From assembly GCF_030486405.1 (NCBI RefSeq), contig NZ_CP129613.1, positions 3,286,001 to 3,350,000 of the forward strand: a DNA stretch of 64,000 bases, read 5' to 3'. The position numbers and the translations under genes were made by a program. This DNA is from Mycolicibacterium sp. HK-90. GTDB lineage: Bacteria > Actinomycetota > Actinomycetes > Mycobacteriales > Mycobacteriaceae. Each line of letters starts with the position of its first letter. Position 1 is the stretch's first letter. The notes under the pieces are model-generated. The model ran no database searches and was not told where the DNA came from. It was given only the letters and a program-made list of their open reading frames with translations. Positions 7,793-16,575 of the stretch are shown in pieces.

Positions 7793-7966
7793 ATGAGCGT
7801 CGGTAAGAAGATCGCCCACAAGGCCGAATCCGCCAAGGGCACGGTGAAAAAGCTCTTCGGTCGCGCCATCGGCAACACCCGCCTGCGTACTGAAGGACGC
7901 GCCGATCAGTTCAAGGGCAACACCAAACAGGCCGGCGCCAAGGTCAAAGACGCCTTCAAACACTGA
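7793..7966 (+). CDS. CsbD-family general stress protein
   Basis: 57 residues starting MSVGKKIAHKAESAKG and containing the CsbD pattern GRAIGNTRLRTEGRADQFKGNTKQAGAKVKDAFKH. CsbD proteins are small, hydrophilic helical proteins induced in general stress responses; the molecular role is not known. AAGGAG lies just upstream of the ATG. It lies 26 bases after the membrane-protein gene, probably in one operon. It is too short for ordinary ORF cut-offs, but the family match is clear. Confidence 0.9.
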   Translation: MSVGKKIAHKAESAKGTVKKLFGRAIGNTRLRTEGRADQFKGNTKQAGAKVKDAFKH

Positions 7967-8017
7967 TCTGAGCAACACCGTGCCCGGACACACCTACCCA
8001 GAAACTAGGCAACCGCC

Positions 8018-8197
8018 ATGATCGTCCTCGGAATCATCCTCATCGTTCTGGGGCTCCTGCTTCCCAGCCTCGTCCCCACGTTCGCGTTCGCCCACATAGT
8101 TTTGGTCGTCGGAGTCATCCTGCTGGTCGTCGGCCTGCTCATGATGCTCATGGGACGGATGGGTCACGCTGTCGGCGGCCGCCGCCACTACTACTGA
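8018..8197 (+). CDS. DUF6131-type two-helix membrane peptide
   Basis: 59 residues: two hydrophobic helices (MIVLGIILIVLGLLLP, then IVLVVGVILLVVGLLMMLMG) joined by a short FAFAH loop, ending in a conserved GGRRHYY tail. Small proteins of this form occur widely in mycobacteria; function unknown. A decayed second copy lacking the start is present at 9016-9173. Confidence 0.85.
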   Translation: MIVLGIILIVLGLLLPSLVPTFAFAHIVLVVGVILLVVGLLMMLMGRMGHAVGGRRHYY

Positions 8198-8343
8198 GCG
8201 ACCACCGTCAACGGCGGACGGCACAATCCCTGGCGGCCCCGCGGACTCCACCGCGCCGGCCACCCAGTACCTCACGCCGCCGAGAGCATTCCTTAGCCTC
8301 CGGCCACCAAAGTTTCACGCTCAACGAACCCCAAGGAGCCGAC

Positions 8344-8745
8344 ATGCCCACCAGCAGTATCGTTTTGATCGTCGTCATCGTCATCGCGGCCATCTTGCTT
8401 ATCGCCGCAATCGTGTGGGTGGCGCGTAACAAACGCAACGAACATCGTCACGTAGCAGCCGAAGAGATTCGCGAGGCCGCCAGGGACGAGACGCCGCAGG
8501 TTCGGCAGCGCGAGGCACGCGCCGACGAGACCGCCGCCCGGGCCCGCGCCGCTCAGGCTGAATCCGACGTCAAGGCAGCCCAAGCGTCCGGTCTGCAACA
8601 GCAGGCCGTCGCCTACCGCAGCGAGGCAGAGACCTCCCGCCACCAGCTCGACGAGCAGTGGGACCGCGCGGACACGATGGATCCGACCTCGCAAACACCC
8701 GAAACGCCCAGAACTGCCGACCGCAATGAACACCAAGCCCACTGA
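8344..8745 (+). CDS. Small single-pass membrane protein with coiled-coil tail
   Basis: 133 residues: one N-terminal TM helix (SSIVLIVVIVIAAILLIAAIVWVA), then an Ala/Glu/Arg-rich helix (EEIREAARDETPQVRQREARADETAARARAAQAESDV) and a polar tail containing HQLDEQWDRADTMDP. AAGGAG lies well placed before ATG. The cytoplasmic helix looks like a coiled coil. A paralogue with compensating frameshifts follows at 9331-9702. Confidence 0.8.
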   Translation: MPTSSIVLIVVIVIAAILLIAAIVWVARNKRNEHRHVAAEEIREAARDETPQVRQREARADETAARARAAQAESDVKAAQASGLQQQAVAYRSEAETSRHQLDEQWDRADTMDPTSQTPETPRTADRNEHQAH

Positions 8746-8922
8746 CCGTCGCCAGCTCAAACCTCGCACCCCGCCTGAAATCGCCACTCGCGCAACAACT
8801 TAACATCGCTGGACCGCAAAATTCACAGCCATCGGCGGTAGCTTGCGTACCCGCAACCCATCTGCGTGTCATCGCTGATCGCAGGATTAGGACCGGTTCA
8901 CGACCAAGACAGGAGCGTCGCC

Positions 8923-9173
8923 ATGACGCCACAACCGAGACGAAAAAACGATCAGAACTCGACCGTACCCGCGCGCACGCCGCGGCTTAGGCTGAAACCT
9001 AAGGCGCCGCACACCGGATCGTTCTGGGGCTCCTCCTTCCCAGCCTTGCCACCACATTCGCGTTCGCCCATATTGTCTTGGTCGTCGGCGTCATCCTGCT
9101 GGTCGTTGGCCTGCTCATGATGCTGATGGGGCGGACGGGTCACGCCATCGGCGGCCGGCGTCACTACTACTGA
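8923..9173 (+). pseudogene. Chimeric pseudogene: DUF5994 start fused to DUF6131 end
   Basis: The leader and first about 31 codons (MTPQPRRKNDQNSTVPARTP, then RLRLKPKAPHTG) copy the beginning of the DUF5994 gene at 11058. At about 9016-9021 the sequence switches to the coding sequence of the DUF6131 peptide (copy of 8041-8197), whose frame continues intact to TGA 9171-9173 (ending GGRRHYY), but that frame has a stop upstream and no start codon. The fused DUF5994 frame reads nonsense after the junction. Clear product of illegitimate recombination within the cargo. Confidence 0.8.
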
Positions 9174-9330
9174 CCGGTCCGCAACGCTGACCGGGTCGAT
9201 GCGGGTCGTGGCCGACTGACCCCGGACGCGCAACGACATACCCACTTCGACACTGGTCAGCGATGCAATGCCCTCAGCCATACCCCCTCACGCCAACAAA
9301 TTCATGTTTCAACAATCACAAGGAGCCGAT

Positions 9331-9702
9331 ATGGCTACCAGCAGTATCGTTTTCGTCGCCCTCGTCGTGTTCGCGACGACCATACCTATCGCTGCCTTCG
9401 CGTGGGTGGCGGGCAATAAACGCCAGAAAGATCCCTCTGCCACGCCCGACAACATCCAGCAATCCGTCAAAGCGGACCCACCGCAATTTCGGCGGCGCGA
9501 GGCGTGGGCTGACGAGGCCGCCGCCCGCAGCACTCCGCATGGCCAGAAGCCGACATCTGGGCGACCGCAGTATGGGGCCTGTGTCAACGGGACGGCGTCC
9601 GCCACAACGCGTCGCCGGATCCCGTTGAACAGCTCGACGACCCAGTGGGACCGAGCGGACACGAGGGATACCGTCCCACAGGCGCCCCATGAGCATGCGT
9701 GA
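9331..9702 (+). CDS. Degenerate paralogue of the small membrane protein at 8344
   Basis: 123 residues starting MATSSIVFVALVVFATTIPIAAFAWVAGNK, the same start and TM helix as the 8344 gene, and ending near TQWDRADTRDT. Between about residues 67 and 102 the frame is shifted: the +frame there reads ADIWATAVWGLCQRDGV...VEQLDD, matching the paralogue. So two compensating indels left the C-terminal helix scrambled. It is still open and may be expressed, but probably decaying. Its last codons overlap the start of the ligase gene. Confidence 0.6.
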   Translation: MATSSIVFVALVVFATTIPIAAFAWVAGNKRQKDPSATPDNIQQSVKADPPQFRRREAWADEAAARSTPHGQKPTSGRPQYGACVNGTASATTRRRIPLNSSTTQWDRADTRDTVPQAPHEHA

Positions 9703-10885
9703 ATGCCGATCACAAGAAGCGTCAGGACAATTGACATTCGCCAAGACGCCACGGACGGTCGGCATAGAGGAAGAGTTCCACCTTGTCGACCTCACAACCA
9801 GGCGGCTGGCAACGCGGGCACCAGAGCTGCTACCGCTGCTGCCTGACGGTTATGTGGCCGAATTGCAGAGCTGCGTGGTCGAGACCAACGGCAGTGTGGT
9901 CAGCACGCTTCCGGAATTGCGGGCTGATCTGACAGCGCGGCGTCGAGTCCTCGTCGATACCGCCGCCACACTCGGGTTGGGCGTGGTTGCCGCAGGCGCG
10001 GTTCCGCTGTCGGTGCCCAGCGAGATGCGAGTGACCCAGACTTCCCGTTATCAGCAGATGCTTGCCGACTATCAGCTGTTGGCGCGCGAACAACTGATCT
10101 GTGGAACCCAGATCCACGTTGGAATCGACGATCCTGATGAGTCTGTCCTAGTGGCCGGTCGGGTAGCCGCCTATGTTCCCACTTTGCTTGCGTTGAGCGC
10201 GAGTTCGCCGTTCTGGTCCGACGGATCTGACACCGGCTACAGCAGTGTCCGCACATTGGTTTGGCAGCGATGGCCGACCACTGGATTGGCGCCTCCGGCC
10301 ACGTCAGCCGCCGAGTACGACGCGTTGATCTCCGATCTGATTGCAACCGGGGTGATCACCGATGCGGGGATGTCGTATTTTGACGTCCGCCCCGCCTTGC
10401 GCACTCCCACCTTGGAGCTACGCGTGTGTGATAGCTGTCCACGCGCCGACACCATCGTGCTCATCACGGCGCTATTCCGCGCGCTCGTCGAACGCGAAAT
10501 CGAGGGACTACGTGCCGGGGTGCCTGCCGCCATAGTGGTCCCCCCGCTCGGCCGTGCCGCGCTGTGGCGAGCCGCCCGTTCAGGCCTGGAAGGCGACCTG
10601 GTGGACTTGATACATCCGGCGAGTCGCCCCGCGGGCGATGTGGTTACTGATTTGGTCCAGATGCTCCGTCCGCAGCTGGAGGCATCCCGAGATTGGCAGA
10701 CGGTCGAGGAGTTGGCACGCAGGGCACTGGCAGAGGGCAGCTCGGCGGCTCGGCAACGTCGCGCCATGCGCATGCGCAACAGCCTTCTCGACGTCGTAGA
10801 TCACCTCATCGCCGAGACCGCCGCCGTCGCGCCCGGCCCCCACGGTACGTTGGCAACCCGTCGTAATGGATCTGACGGGGGCTGA
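9689..10885 (+). CDS. GCS2-type carboxylate-amine ligase (YbdK family), transposon cargo
   Basis: 398 residues. Family signatures: GIEEEFHLVD (residues 25-34, the metal/ATP-binding EEEF region), ELQSCVVETNGSV, GTQIHVGID (HxH-like substrate region) and SYFDVRPALRTPTLELRVCDSCP. YbdK-type enzymes ligate glutamate to an amine or cysteine in ATP-dependent fashion, weakly acting as glutamate-cysteine ligase; mycobacteria use mycothiol rather than glutathione, so the true substrate is unknown. ATG 9689 overlaps the previous gene by 14 bases, implying coupled translation. Likely stress-linked, by context. Confidence 0.88.
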   Translation: MSMRECRSQEASGQLTFAKTPRTVGIEEEFHLVDLTTRRLATRAPELLPLLPDGYVAELQSCVVETNGSVVSTLPELRADLTARRRVLVDTAATLGLGVVAAGAVPLSVPSEMRVTQTSRYQQMLADYQLLAREQLICGTQIHVGIDDPDESVLVAGRVAAYVPTLLALSASSPFWSDGSDTGYSSVRTLVWQRWPTTGLAPPATSAAEYDALISDLIATGVITDAGMSYFDVRPALRTPTLELRVCDSCPRADTIVLITALFRALVEREIEGLRAGVPAAIVVPPLGRAALWRAARSGLEGDLVDLIHPASRPAGDVVTDLVQMLRPQLEASRDWQTVEELARRALAEGSSAARQRRAMRMRNSLLDVVDHLIAETAAVAPGPHGTLATRRNGSDGG

Positions 10886-11057
10886 GAGCCACCGTCGGCA
10901 CGGCGCAAACAAAGCGCTTGACCGCGGCCTCCATTCGGAGCTGGACCGGCGTAGGATCAACACCATCGGTGGCATTTGTACACACAGCCAGTTCGACTGT
11001 GGCATCGCTGATTCGAAGGATATGGCCGCATCACGCGGTCCAGATGGGAGCGTCGCC

Positions 11058-11603
11058 ATGACGCCACAGCAGACACGCAGAAACGATCAGAACACCATCG
11101 TGCCGGCGCGCACGCCGCGCCTACGGTTAAAACCCAAAGCACCCCAAAGCGGCTATGTCGATGGCGCCTGGTGGCCCCACAGCGATGACCTCAGCGCAGA
11201 GCTGCCAGACCTGTTGGCAGTGCTCTCGGTGCGCCTGGGCCGCATCGACCGAGTGCTATACCACCTGAACGCCTGGGCGGACGCGCCACGAAAGCTCGCC
11301 ACCGGAGGACGGGCGGTACGCCTAGACGGCTACCGGCTTCAGCCGATCAACACCATCGAAGTTCTCGGGCTCGACGGTGACCGACTCACGCTCCTGGTGA
11401 TTCCGCCCCACACCAATGCCAACGACGCCCACCGCACCATGATGACCGCGGCACAACCTCACAACGCCGCGACCGTCGACGGATTGCTCACGATCAGCCA
11501 GCGAGACCGGGACACACGCAACCAGGCCTCCACTGCTCAAGAACGCTGGGAATCAGAAGGCGGAACTACGGCTTCCCTACGGCTAGCGCAGCTCCCCGGC
11601 TGA
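11058..11603 (+). CDS. DUF5994 family protein, copy 1
   Basis: 181 residues: basic start (MTPQQTRRNDQN), conserved TPRLRLKPKAPQSGYVDGAWWPHSDDLSAELPDLLAVLS core, then repeated beta-strand pattern with RVLYHLNAW and LLVIPPHTNANDAHRTMM. Function unknown; the family is actinobacterial and in mycobacteria is often linked with CsbD-like genes. ATG 11058 follows GGGAGCGTCGCC, a leader shared with the other two DUF5994 starts in this element. Ends at a strong hairpin (11608-11637). Confidence 0.88.
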   Translation: MTPQQTRRNDQNTIVPARTPRLRLKPKAPQSGYVDGAWWPHSDDLSAELPDLLAVLSVRLGRIDRVLYHLNAWADAPRKLATGGRAVRLDGYRLQPINTIEVLGLDGDRLTLLVIPPHTNANDAHRTMMTAAQPHNAATVDGLLTISQRDRDTRNQASTAQERWESEGGTTASLRLAQLPG

Positions 11604-11607
11604 CGAA

Positions 11608-11637
11608 CTTTCCCGCGGCCCGGCACCCGCGGGAAAG
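11608..11637. terminator. Hairpin terminator after DUF5994 copy 1
   Basis: CTTTCCCGCGG and CCGCGGGAAAG form a perfect 11-bp stem with an 8-base loop directly after the stop codon, between convergent genes. No long T-tract, as is common in mycobacteria. Confidence 0.75.
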
Positions 11638-11661
11638 CGCGCTGGCACTATGTTCGTGCCA

Positions 11662-11865
11662 CTATGAGCGGTGACGAAATAGCCCGTGCGGCTTCCGCTT
11701 CTCATCGCCGGCCACCTCGGTCCAGCCCCCTGCAGGATAGGCCACAGGTTGCATTGTTCCGGCACGGACAACCTCCAACGACCCGTCGGCGTGCTTGATG
11801 TAGCGGTCACCGAAGCGCGCAAACTCATCAGTGAGGCCGTCGTTGCGGGTTACTTGTACAGTCAT
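11662..11865 (-). CDS. Small hypothetical protein
   Basis: 67 residues: MTVQVTRNDGLTDEFARFGDRYIKHADGSLEVVRAGTMQPVAYPAGGWTEVAGDEKRKPHGLF. Single beta-rich domain with a KHADGSLEVVR hairpin; no family recognised. It follows the second DUF5994 gene on the same strand at 60 bases distance, so probably co-transcribed. Confidence 0.6.
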   Translation of the reverse strand: MTVQVTRNDGLTDEFARFGDRYIKHADGSLEVVRAGTMQPVAYPAGGWTEVAGDEKRKPHGLFRHRS

Positions 11866-11925
11866 GGTTCAAATCCGATCCCTGACGCCATCGTCAGCGT
11901 GTTGTTCTTCACAAGCCGTCACCGG

Positions 11926-12459
11926 TTAGGTATTCGGTTGTGCACTGCGTGATTTCGGTATCTCAGATTCCCAGCGCTGCTGGGCAATGCTGGCTCGGTC
12001 CAAGGTGATTCGAACGCGCGGCTCGATGCCGAGAAGCTGGTCCACACTGGTCTCGTCGCTGGGATGTGCGGCCCGCATCATCGTCGCGTGCGCGTCGGAG
12101 GCGTCCGTGTGCACAGCCACGACCAGCAGATCGAGTCGACGGAATCCCGGTCCTAGCAGGCTGACGGTTGAGATCGGTTGGCGCTCATCTCCATCCAACC
12201 TGACCGGACCGCCACCAGCGTCGAGTTTTCGCGGCGCTGACTGCCAGTCAGACAATCGGTACAGTACCCGTTCGACATGCCCCAACCTGACGGACAACAC
12301 CGCTAGAAGGTCAGGAAGTTCAGCACTTAGGTCGTTACCGCGAGGCCACCACGCCCCATCGACAAAGCCGATACGTGGCGCCTTCGGTTTCAACCGCAAT
12401 CTCGGAGTACGGGACGGAATTTGCATCCGTTGCGAATTCTCGGCCGCTTGTAGCGTCAT
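11926..12459 (-). CDS. DUF5994 family protein, copy 2
   Basis: 177 residues from ATG 12459. Same core as copy 1 (PRLRLKPKAPRIGFVDGAWW, then DLSAELPDLLAVLSVRLGHVERVLYRLSDW) and similar C-terminal half (LLVVAVHTDASDAHATMM). Start chosen because the leader GGGAGCGTC next to ATGAC matches the other copies. It is on the opposite strand to copy 1, just left of the transposition genes. Function unknown. Confidence 0.87.
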   Translation of the reverse strand: MTLQAAENSQRMQIPSRTPRLRLKPKAPRIGFVDGAWWPRGNDLSAELPDLLAVLSVRLGHVERVLYRLSDWQSAPRKLDAGGGPVRLDGDERQPISTVSLLGPGFRRLDLLVVAVHTDASDAHATMMRAAHPSDETSVDQLLGIEPRVRITLDRASIAQQRWESEIPKSRSAQPNT

Positions 12460-12619
12460 GTGGACGCTCCCATCTGTGGTCGAGCCAATCGACCTATTGA
12501 TCGATGCTCCAAACCCGAATGGGCAAGCTGCATGACCGAACACCGACATGTTTAACGCTACTCGCAGTCACACAAATTTGCGACAGACGAGGCCGGCGTC
12601 TGTCAAGTAGCTGTTGGCG

Positions 12620-13465
12620 TCAGGAGCCGCGGTGTGGTCCGAGCAATCTGGTGATCGGCCCGGCGGGTCGGTGCATTGCCAGGCGTTGGTCGCATATCCA
12701 TTGGTCGAGGGCGCCGGTGCTCCCGCAGCGATCGGGGAAATCGGTCTCGATCCGTCGGTGAAGCGCGTCAAGGAGTTGGCCGCTGTGAGGATGGGTCGTG
12801 GCAATGTGGGGCCGATAGTCGGCAAGGATGACCGCCAAGGCGACGTGATCGCTGTAGGCGTCGAGGTATTCCTCCACCGTGATTTCTCGAAGCGACAGCA
12901 CGGGTGTGACGGTGCAGCCTTCACGCCACCAGCAATTCAGGATTCGGCGCGCATCACGCATAGCGAACGGAGCGAAATCCTTGTGCTGGTAGGCCATTCG
13001 CGCATGCCTGCGTGCTGCTGTGAGCACTGCCGGACGATGTTCGAGCGGTCGTTGATCGCCCCACCGGTGTGCTGGTGCGCCGATCCATCGGCGATGACGG
13101 AAACACACCGTGCGGTGTTCGGGCAGCCAGCAGTAGACCGGTTCATAGATTCCGCGGCGCGCCATACACAGTCGGCACCCGGGTCGTGACCTGCGCAGTT
13201 GTTCGGCGAAACCATGGCCTCGGGTGAGGCCTTTGAGCCGAATTTCCAGCAGATCAAGAGGGTAACCGCTGGCAGCTGCGAGCCATTCGGGCCGCGGCTG
13301 GTTGCTGACCGCTGTGCCCGACAGATAGGTGTGCAGCACCTTCAGGGGCAGGTGGTTGGCGTGGGCCAGTCGCATCGTGTAGGAATGCACCGTTTCGGTC
13401 TGCACCGGCCACACCCTGCGCGGCAACGCGTGTTGTGGTCCTTGCGGCCATGGTCTGGGATTCAA
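12620..13465 (-). CDS. tniQ: TniQ-type target-selection protein
   Basis: 281 residues. N-terminal TniQ pattern (RRVWPVQTETVHSYTMRLAHANHLPLKVLH) is followed by a zinc-ribbon arrangement (CRLCMARRG ... CWLPEHRTVCFRHRRWIG), as in TniQ/TnsD proteins that help choose the target. It is short compared with TnsD, closer to Tn5053 TniQ. Last gene of the operon, 6 bases after tniB. In related elements TniQ recruits the AAA+ ATPase to specific DNA; which site it recognises here is unknown. Confidence 0.9.
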   Translation of the reverse strand: MNPRPWPQGPQHALPRRVWPVQTETVHSYTMRLAHANHLPLKVLHTYLSGTAVSNQPRPEWLAAASGYPLDLLEIRLKGLTRGHGFAEQLRRSRPGCRLCMARRGIYEPVYCWLPEHRTVCFRHRRWIGAPAHRWGDQRPLEHRPAVLTAARRHARMAYQHKDFAPFAMRDARRILNCWWREGCTVTPVLSLREITVEEYLDAYSDHVALAVILADYRPHIATTHPHSGQLLDALHRRIETDFPDRCGSTGALDQWICDQRLAMHRPAGPITRLLGPHRGS

Positions 13466-13471
13466 GCCGGT

Positions 13472-14506
13472 TCAGCTGGCGGTGCGGGCGGCTGCGGTGT
13501 GAGCGGCATAGTCGATCAGCACGGTGTCCATCAGCGCTCGCGAGACCTGTTCGGTGCCATCCAGCATGGCCTGGATAGCTGCGGCGCGGATCAGATGGGC
13601 AAGGCTGCCGATCATGCCGCCGGTGCGGCGGTGCAGGTATCGCGCCTCGGCAACAAGGGATCCCGGTGGGTGGGAGTGCAGCCGCAAGGTGCCCTCCATC
13701 GCTGCCACGAGCTGACGCCATTCTTTAGCATCCGGGAACGCACTGGTGTGGATAACACCACAGCGCCCGGCAAGCTGGCGTCCGCGGGTGCCGGTGAACA
13801 GCCCGGAACGCTCCACGTCGATCCCGGCATACACAAACGTCGCAGGCAGGTGTTCGGTGAAGTATTTGAGGTGATCAGACAGTTCTTCCCCGGCGCGGGT
13901 ATCCAGGTTGAGGTTGTGGATCTCGTCGACCACCACGATGTCGGTCCTGGCGTCGATGAGCACTTGGCACACCGCGTCGGAGATATCGGTGACGTTCATC
14001 CGCGGGTTTAGCATGGGTAAGCCCAGAAACCGGGCGAATTCCATCGCGAGCTTGCGTGGTGAACCTTTCGGCGGTGCGGTCACATACACCACCGGTATGC
14101 GGTTGTCGTCGCCGGGGAACCGTGCCCTGGTACGCAGTTCGTGAAATCTGCCCAGTTGTTTGATCGCGGTGGTCTTGCCGGTCGCAGCGGCGCCGGAGAT
14201 GATCAGGCCACGTCGCGCGCCAATCTCGCGCTGATTGAGCAGGGTCAGCAGTCGGCCTTGGTTGGTGATCGATTCGATCGCCGATGTCGTGACCACCACC
14301 AACTCCGAGTGATGCGCTACGCGGGCCTCGTTGTAACGGGTCCGAGCATCGTCGTCTAACTGCGACCACGTCAGATCGTCGAGCAGTTCGAACTCGGGTG
14401 CATCGGCCTCAATGAAACGCCGCCAGCCCTCCAACGTGGTGGTGGGCTGGCGGCGATCCTCCAACTGGTTCACGGCCACTGTTTGCGGCTCGGTCACAGT
14501 CGCCAC
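13472..14506 (-). CDS. tniB: TniB/TnsC-type AAA+ transposition regulator
   Basis: 344 residues. Walker A GAAATGKT (105-112), Walker B VVVDEIHNL (191-199) and following sensor region (FVYAGIDVERSGLF) place it in the TniB/TnsC AAA+ family. Such ATPases form filaments on target DNA and activate the transposase, linking TniQ to TniA. Start overlaps the end of tniA by 13 bases, so translation is coupled. Confidence 0.92.
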   Translation of the reverse strand: MATVTEPQTVAVNQLEDRRQPTTTLEGWRRFIEADAPEFELLDDLTWSQLDDDARTRYNEARVAHHSELVVVTTSAIESITNQGRLLTLLNQREIGARRGLIISGAAATGKTTAIKQLGRFHELRTRARFPGDDNRIPVVYVTAPPKGSPRKLAMEFARFLGLPMLNPRMNVTDISDAVCQVLIDARTDIVVVDEIHNLNLDTRAGEELSDHLKYFTEHLPATFVYAGIDVERSGLFTGTRGRQLAGRCGVIHTSAFPDAKEWRQLVAAMEGTLRLHSHPPGSLVAEARYLHRRTGGMIGSLAHLIRAAAIQAMLDGTEQVSRALMDTVLIDYAAHTAAARTAS

Positions 14507-16569
14507 GATTGGGCCTCCTTGCGTGCATCGAACACCGGCAGAGGAATCACCTCGGCCACAACGTCTTCACCGTTTGCGTCGTCGGCTGTTTGATCGCTCG
14601 GCGACGCACCGTGCTCGGCCGGCGGCCCCGGCACGCCGGGCCAGCCGCGACCGGCGCTAGCAGCACTTGTCCGCCCAGTCACCCGTCGCTCCGCTTTCGT
14701 TCGGCCCTGGGGGCCCGCGGCGGCTCGGTCCATCAGATCCTCGGCAACGGCTGCAATCTCGGCTTCCTGCGCCTTCTGGATGCCTGTGCGGTTAGCCACC
14801 GTGCGCGCGTGACGCCACAGCATCTCGCCGAACGGCACCGGGGCGCTGCGCAGGTGCGTCCACGTCGCGCCCAGCCAGCCATCGTCGTGGTGATTGCGTA
14901 TCCAGATTCTCGACACGTCATAGGGGTCGTAATGGACCTCCCACTGTCCGTTGTGGGCATCGACCCCGGAATGCTGGCGGCGGTAAGGGTTGAGCGCCTT
15001 GGCGTCATAAGTACGATGATTGATCCGGATCCCGTAACTGTTGATGGTCCGCCACGCCACCGGCAGTAGCTCAACGTAATCGTCGGCGCCCAGCGGGACC
15101 GGCACATAGCCGGCGACTTCGACCAGCGCAGCGTATTTCTCGTTGGGGGTCAACGCTTTCCCTGGAGTCACCGGATCCCGCAGACCGTCGTGAGGCCGGT
15201 TCTGCCACACCGCGATGATCCACTCGTCCAACAGCGCCTGAAGTTCGATCATCGACCACACCGCATCGTCCTCGGCGTTCTTCCCGCGCCGTTCCACCGA
15301 CGACCCCACATACCCGGCAACATACTGCGCGAACAGGGTGCTCACAGACTGCAGCGTCCGTTCTACCTTCGGTTTGTCGGTCGGGCAGTCAGGATGAGCC
15401 GGTTGCAGATTGATCCCGAGAGTGCAGCACGCCTGCCGAAACGTTTGTGACAGATACGCTTTTCCGTGGTCACACACGACCGTCTCCGGAGCGATTACCG
15501 GCCGCGCCGCGGCATCGGCCAGGCGCTGATCAACACTGGTCAAACTGCGGTGCGGCAACACCGACCGCGACATCCGCAGCGCATCCGCCCATCCCGGACG
15601 CATTGGCTCCGGCGTCAACGCCCGCGCTAGCAACAACGACGCATCCACCGCCTTGGTCGTCGGCCGCAACACCGCCGCCGGAATCGAACGCGTCGCGTTG
15701 TCGACCATCCCGGTCAACTCGACCCGGTCCACCAGACCATCATCCAGAACCACCAGCACATCCAACGGCGTCGAATCGATCTCCACCATCTCCCCGGGCC
15801 GCACCACGGTGACCGACCCGAACGGGCCATCCGGCTGCTTGGACAACGACCGCCGCGTACGCGCCGACCCGAACGTATGCCGGCCCTCGGCGAGCCTCTT
15901 CACCAGCCGGTAGAACGTCGGCTGAGACGGCATCGCCGGTGCATCCTCGGGTCCATACGCCGCCGCCAACGACTTGGCAACTTGCCGCTGCAAGCGCTGC
16001 ACTGTCCCCGTCGACAGGTTGGTCTCGCCCTCGATTGCGTCACGCACCGCGGCGACCACACGCTCGTCCACCCGGCCGAACACGTGCCGGCGACGATTGT
16101 GTCGCCCATCCACGACGCCCAACAGCCCATCCCGCTCATAGGCGTAACGACGACGCTGCAATGCATTCCGGCTCACCTCATGGCCAGCAGCACGCAACTC
16201 GTCCAGCTTGGCCAACTCCCGTTGGCGCAGAGATCGTCTCGCCGTGTCATATTCCTGGCGGGGTCGAGAACCCGGAGCGGCCCCGGGCGGCCGGCCGGTC
16301 AGGATCTCGACGATATGTCGCTCCCACCAGCGCGCCAGCTCAACCGCTGCTTCCGGAATTCCCGCCAACATCTCCTCAGAACACAACGGTGGCCGCGACC
16401 CTGACACCAACTCCAACGCAGGGTCAACCAACAACTGCGACACCGGCACCACGATGTGCTCACCGACAGCGTCGACCAACCGGACCGACCCACCCGACAA
16501 GGCCACAACGGTGAAAACACCTGATGACAAACGGATCTCGTCTCCCGCGCGGACCACACCCGTTCGCAC
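14494..16569 (-). CDS. tniA: TniA/TnsB DDE transposase (Mu-type integrase)
   Basis: 691 residues. N-terminal winged-helix/helix-turn-helix DNA-binding part (about 1-240, with REGs such as LDELRAAGHEVSRNALQRRRYAYERDGLLGVVD), then a retroviral-integrase core with the catalytic triad D265 (VEIDSTPLD), D367 (VVCDHGKAYLS) and E403 (KPKVERTLQS); the D-E spacing of 35 is canonical. A Mu-transposase C-terminal domain follows, and a Pro/Gly-rich tail that would contact TniB. It performs 3'-end cleavage and strand transfer and should bind the 18-bp end repeats. Confidence 0.93.
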   Translation of the reverse strand: MRTGVVRAGDEIRLSSGVFTVVALSGGSVRLVDAVGEHIVVPVSQLLVDPALELVSGSRPPLCSEEMLAGIPEAAVELARWWERHIVEILTGRPPGAAPGSRPRQEYDTARRSLRQRELAKLDELRAAGHEVSRNALQRRRYAYERDGLLGVVDGRHNRRRHVFGRVDERVVAAVRDAIEGETNLSTGTVQRLQRQVAKSLAAAYGPEDAPAMPSQPTFYRLVKRLAEGRHTFGSARTRRSLSKQPDGPFGSVTVVRPGEMVEIDSTPLDVLVVLDDGLVDRVELTGMVDNATRSIPAAVLRPTTKAVDASLLLARALTPEPMRPGWADALRMSRSVLPHRSLTSVDQRLADAAARPVIAPETVVCDHGKAYLSQTFRQACCTLGINLQPAHPDCPTDKPKVERTLQSVSTLFAQYVAGYVGSSVERRGKNAEDDAVWSMIELQALLDEWIIAVWQNRPHDGLRDPVTPGKALTPNEKYAALVEVAGYVPVPLGADDYVELLPVAWRTINSYGIRINHRTYDAKALNPYRRQHSGVDAHNGQWEVHYDPYDVSRIWIRNHHDDGWLGATWTHLRSAPVPFGEMLWRHARTVANRTGIQKAQEAEIAAVAEDLMDRAAAGPQGRTKAERRVTGRTSAASAGRGWPGVPGPPAEHGASPSDQTADDANGEDVVAEVIPLPVFDARKEAQSWRL

Positions 16570-16575
16570 GCCAGC

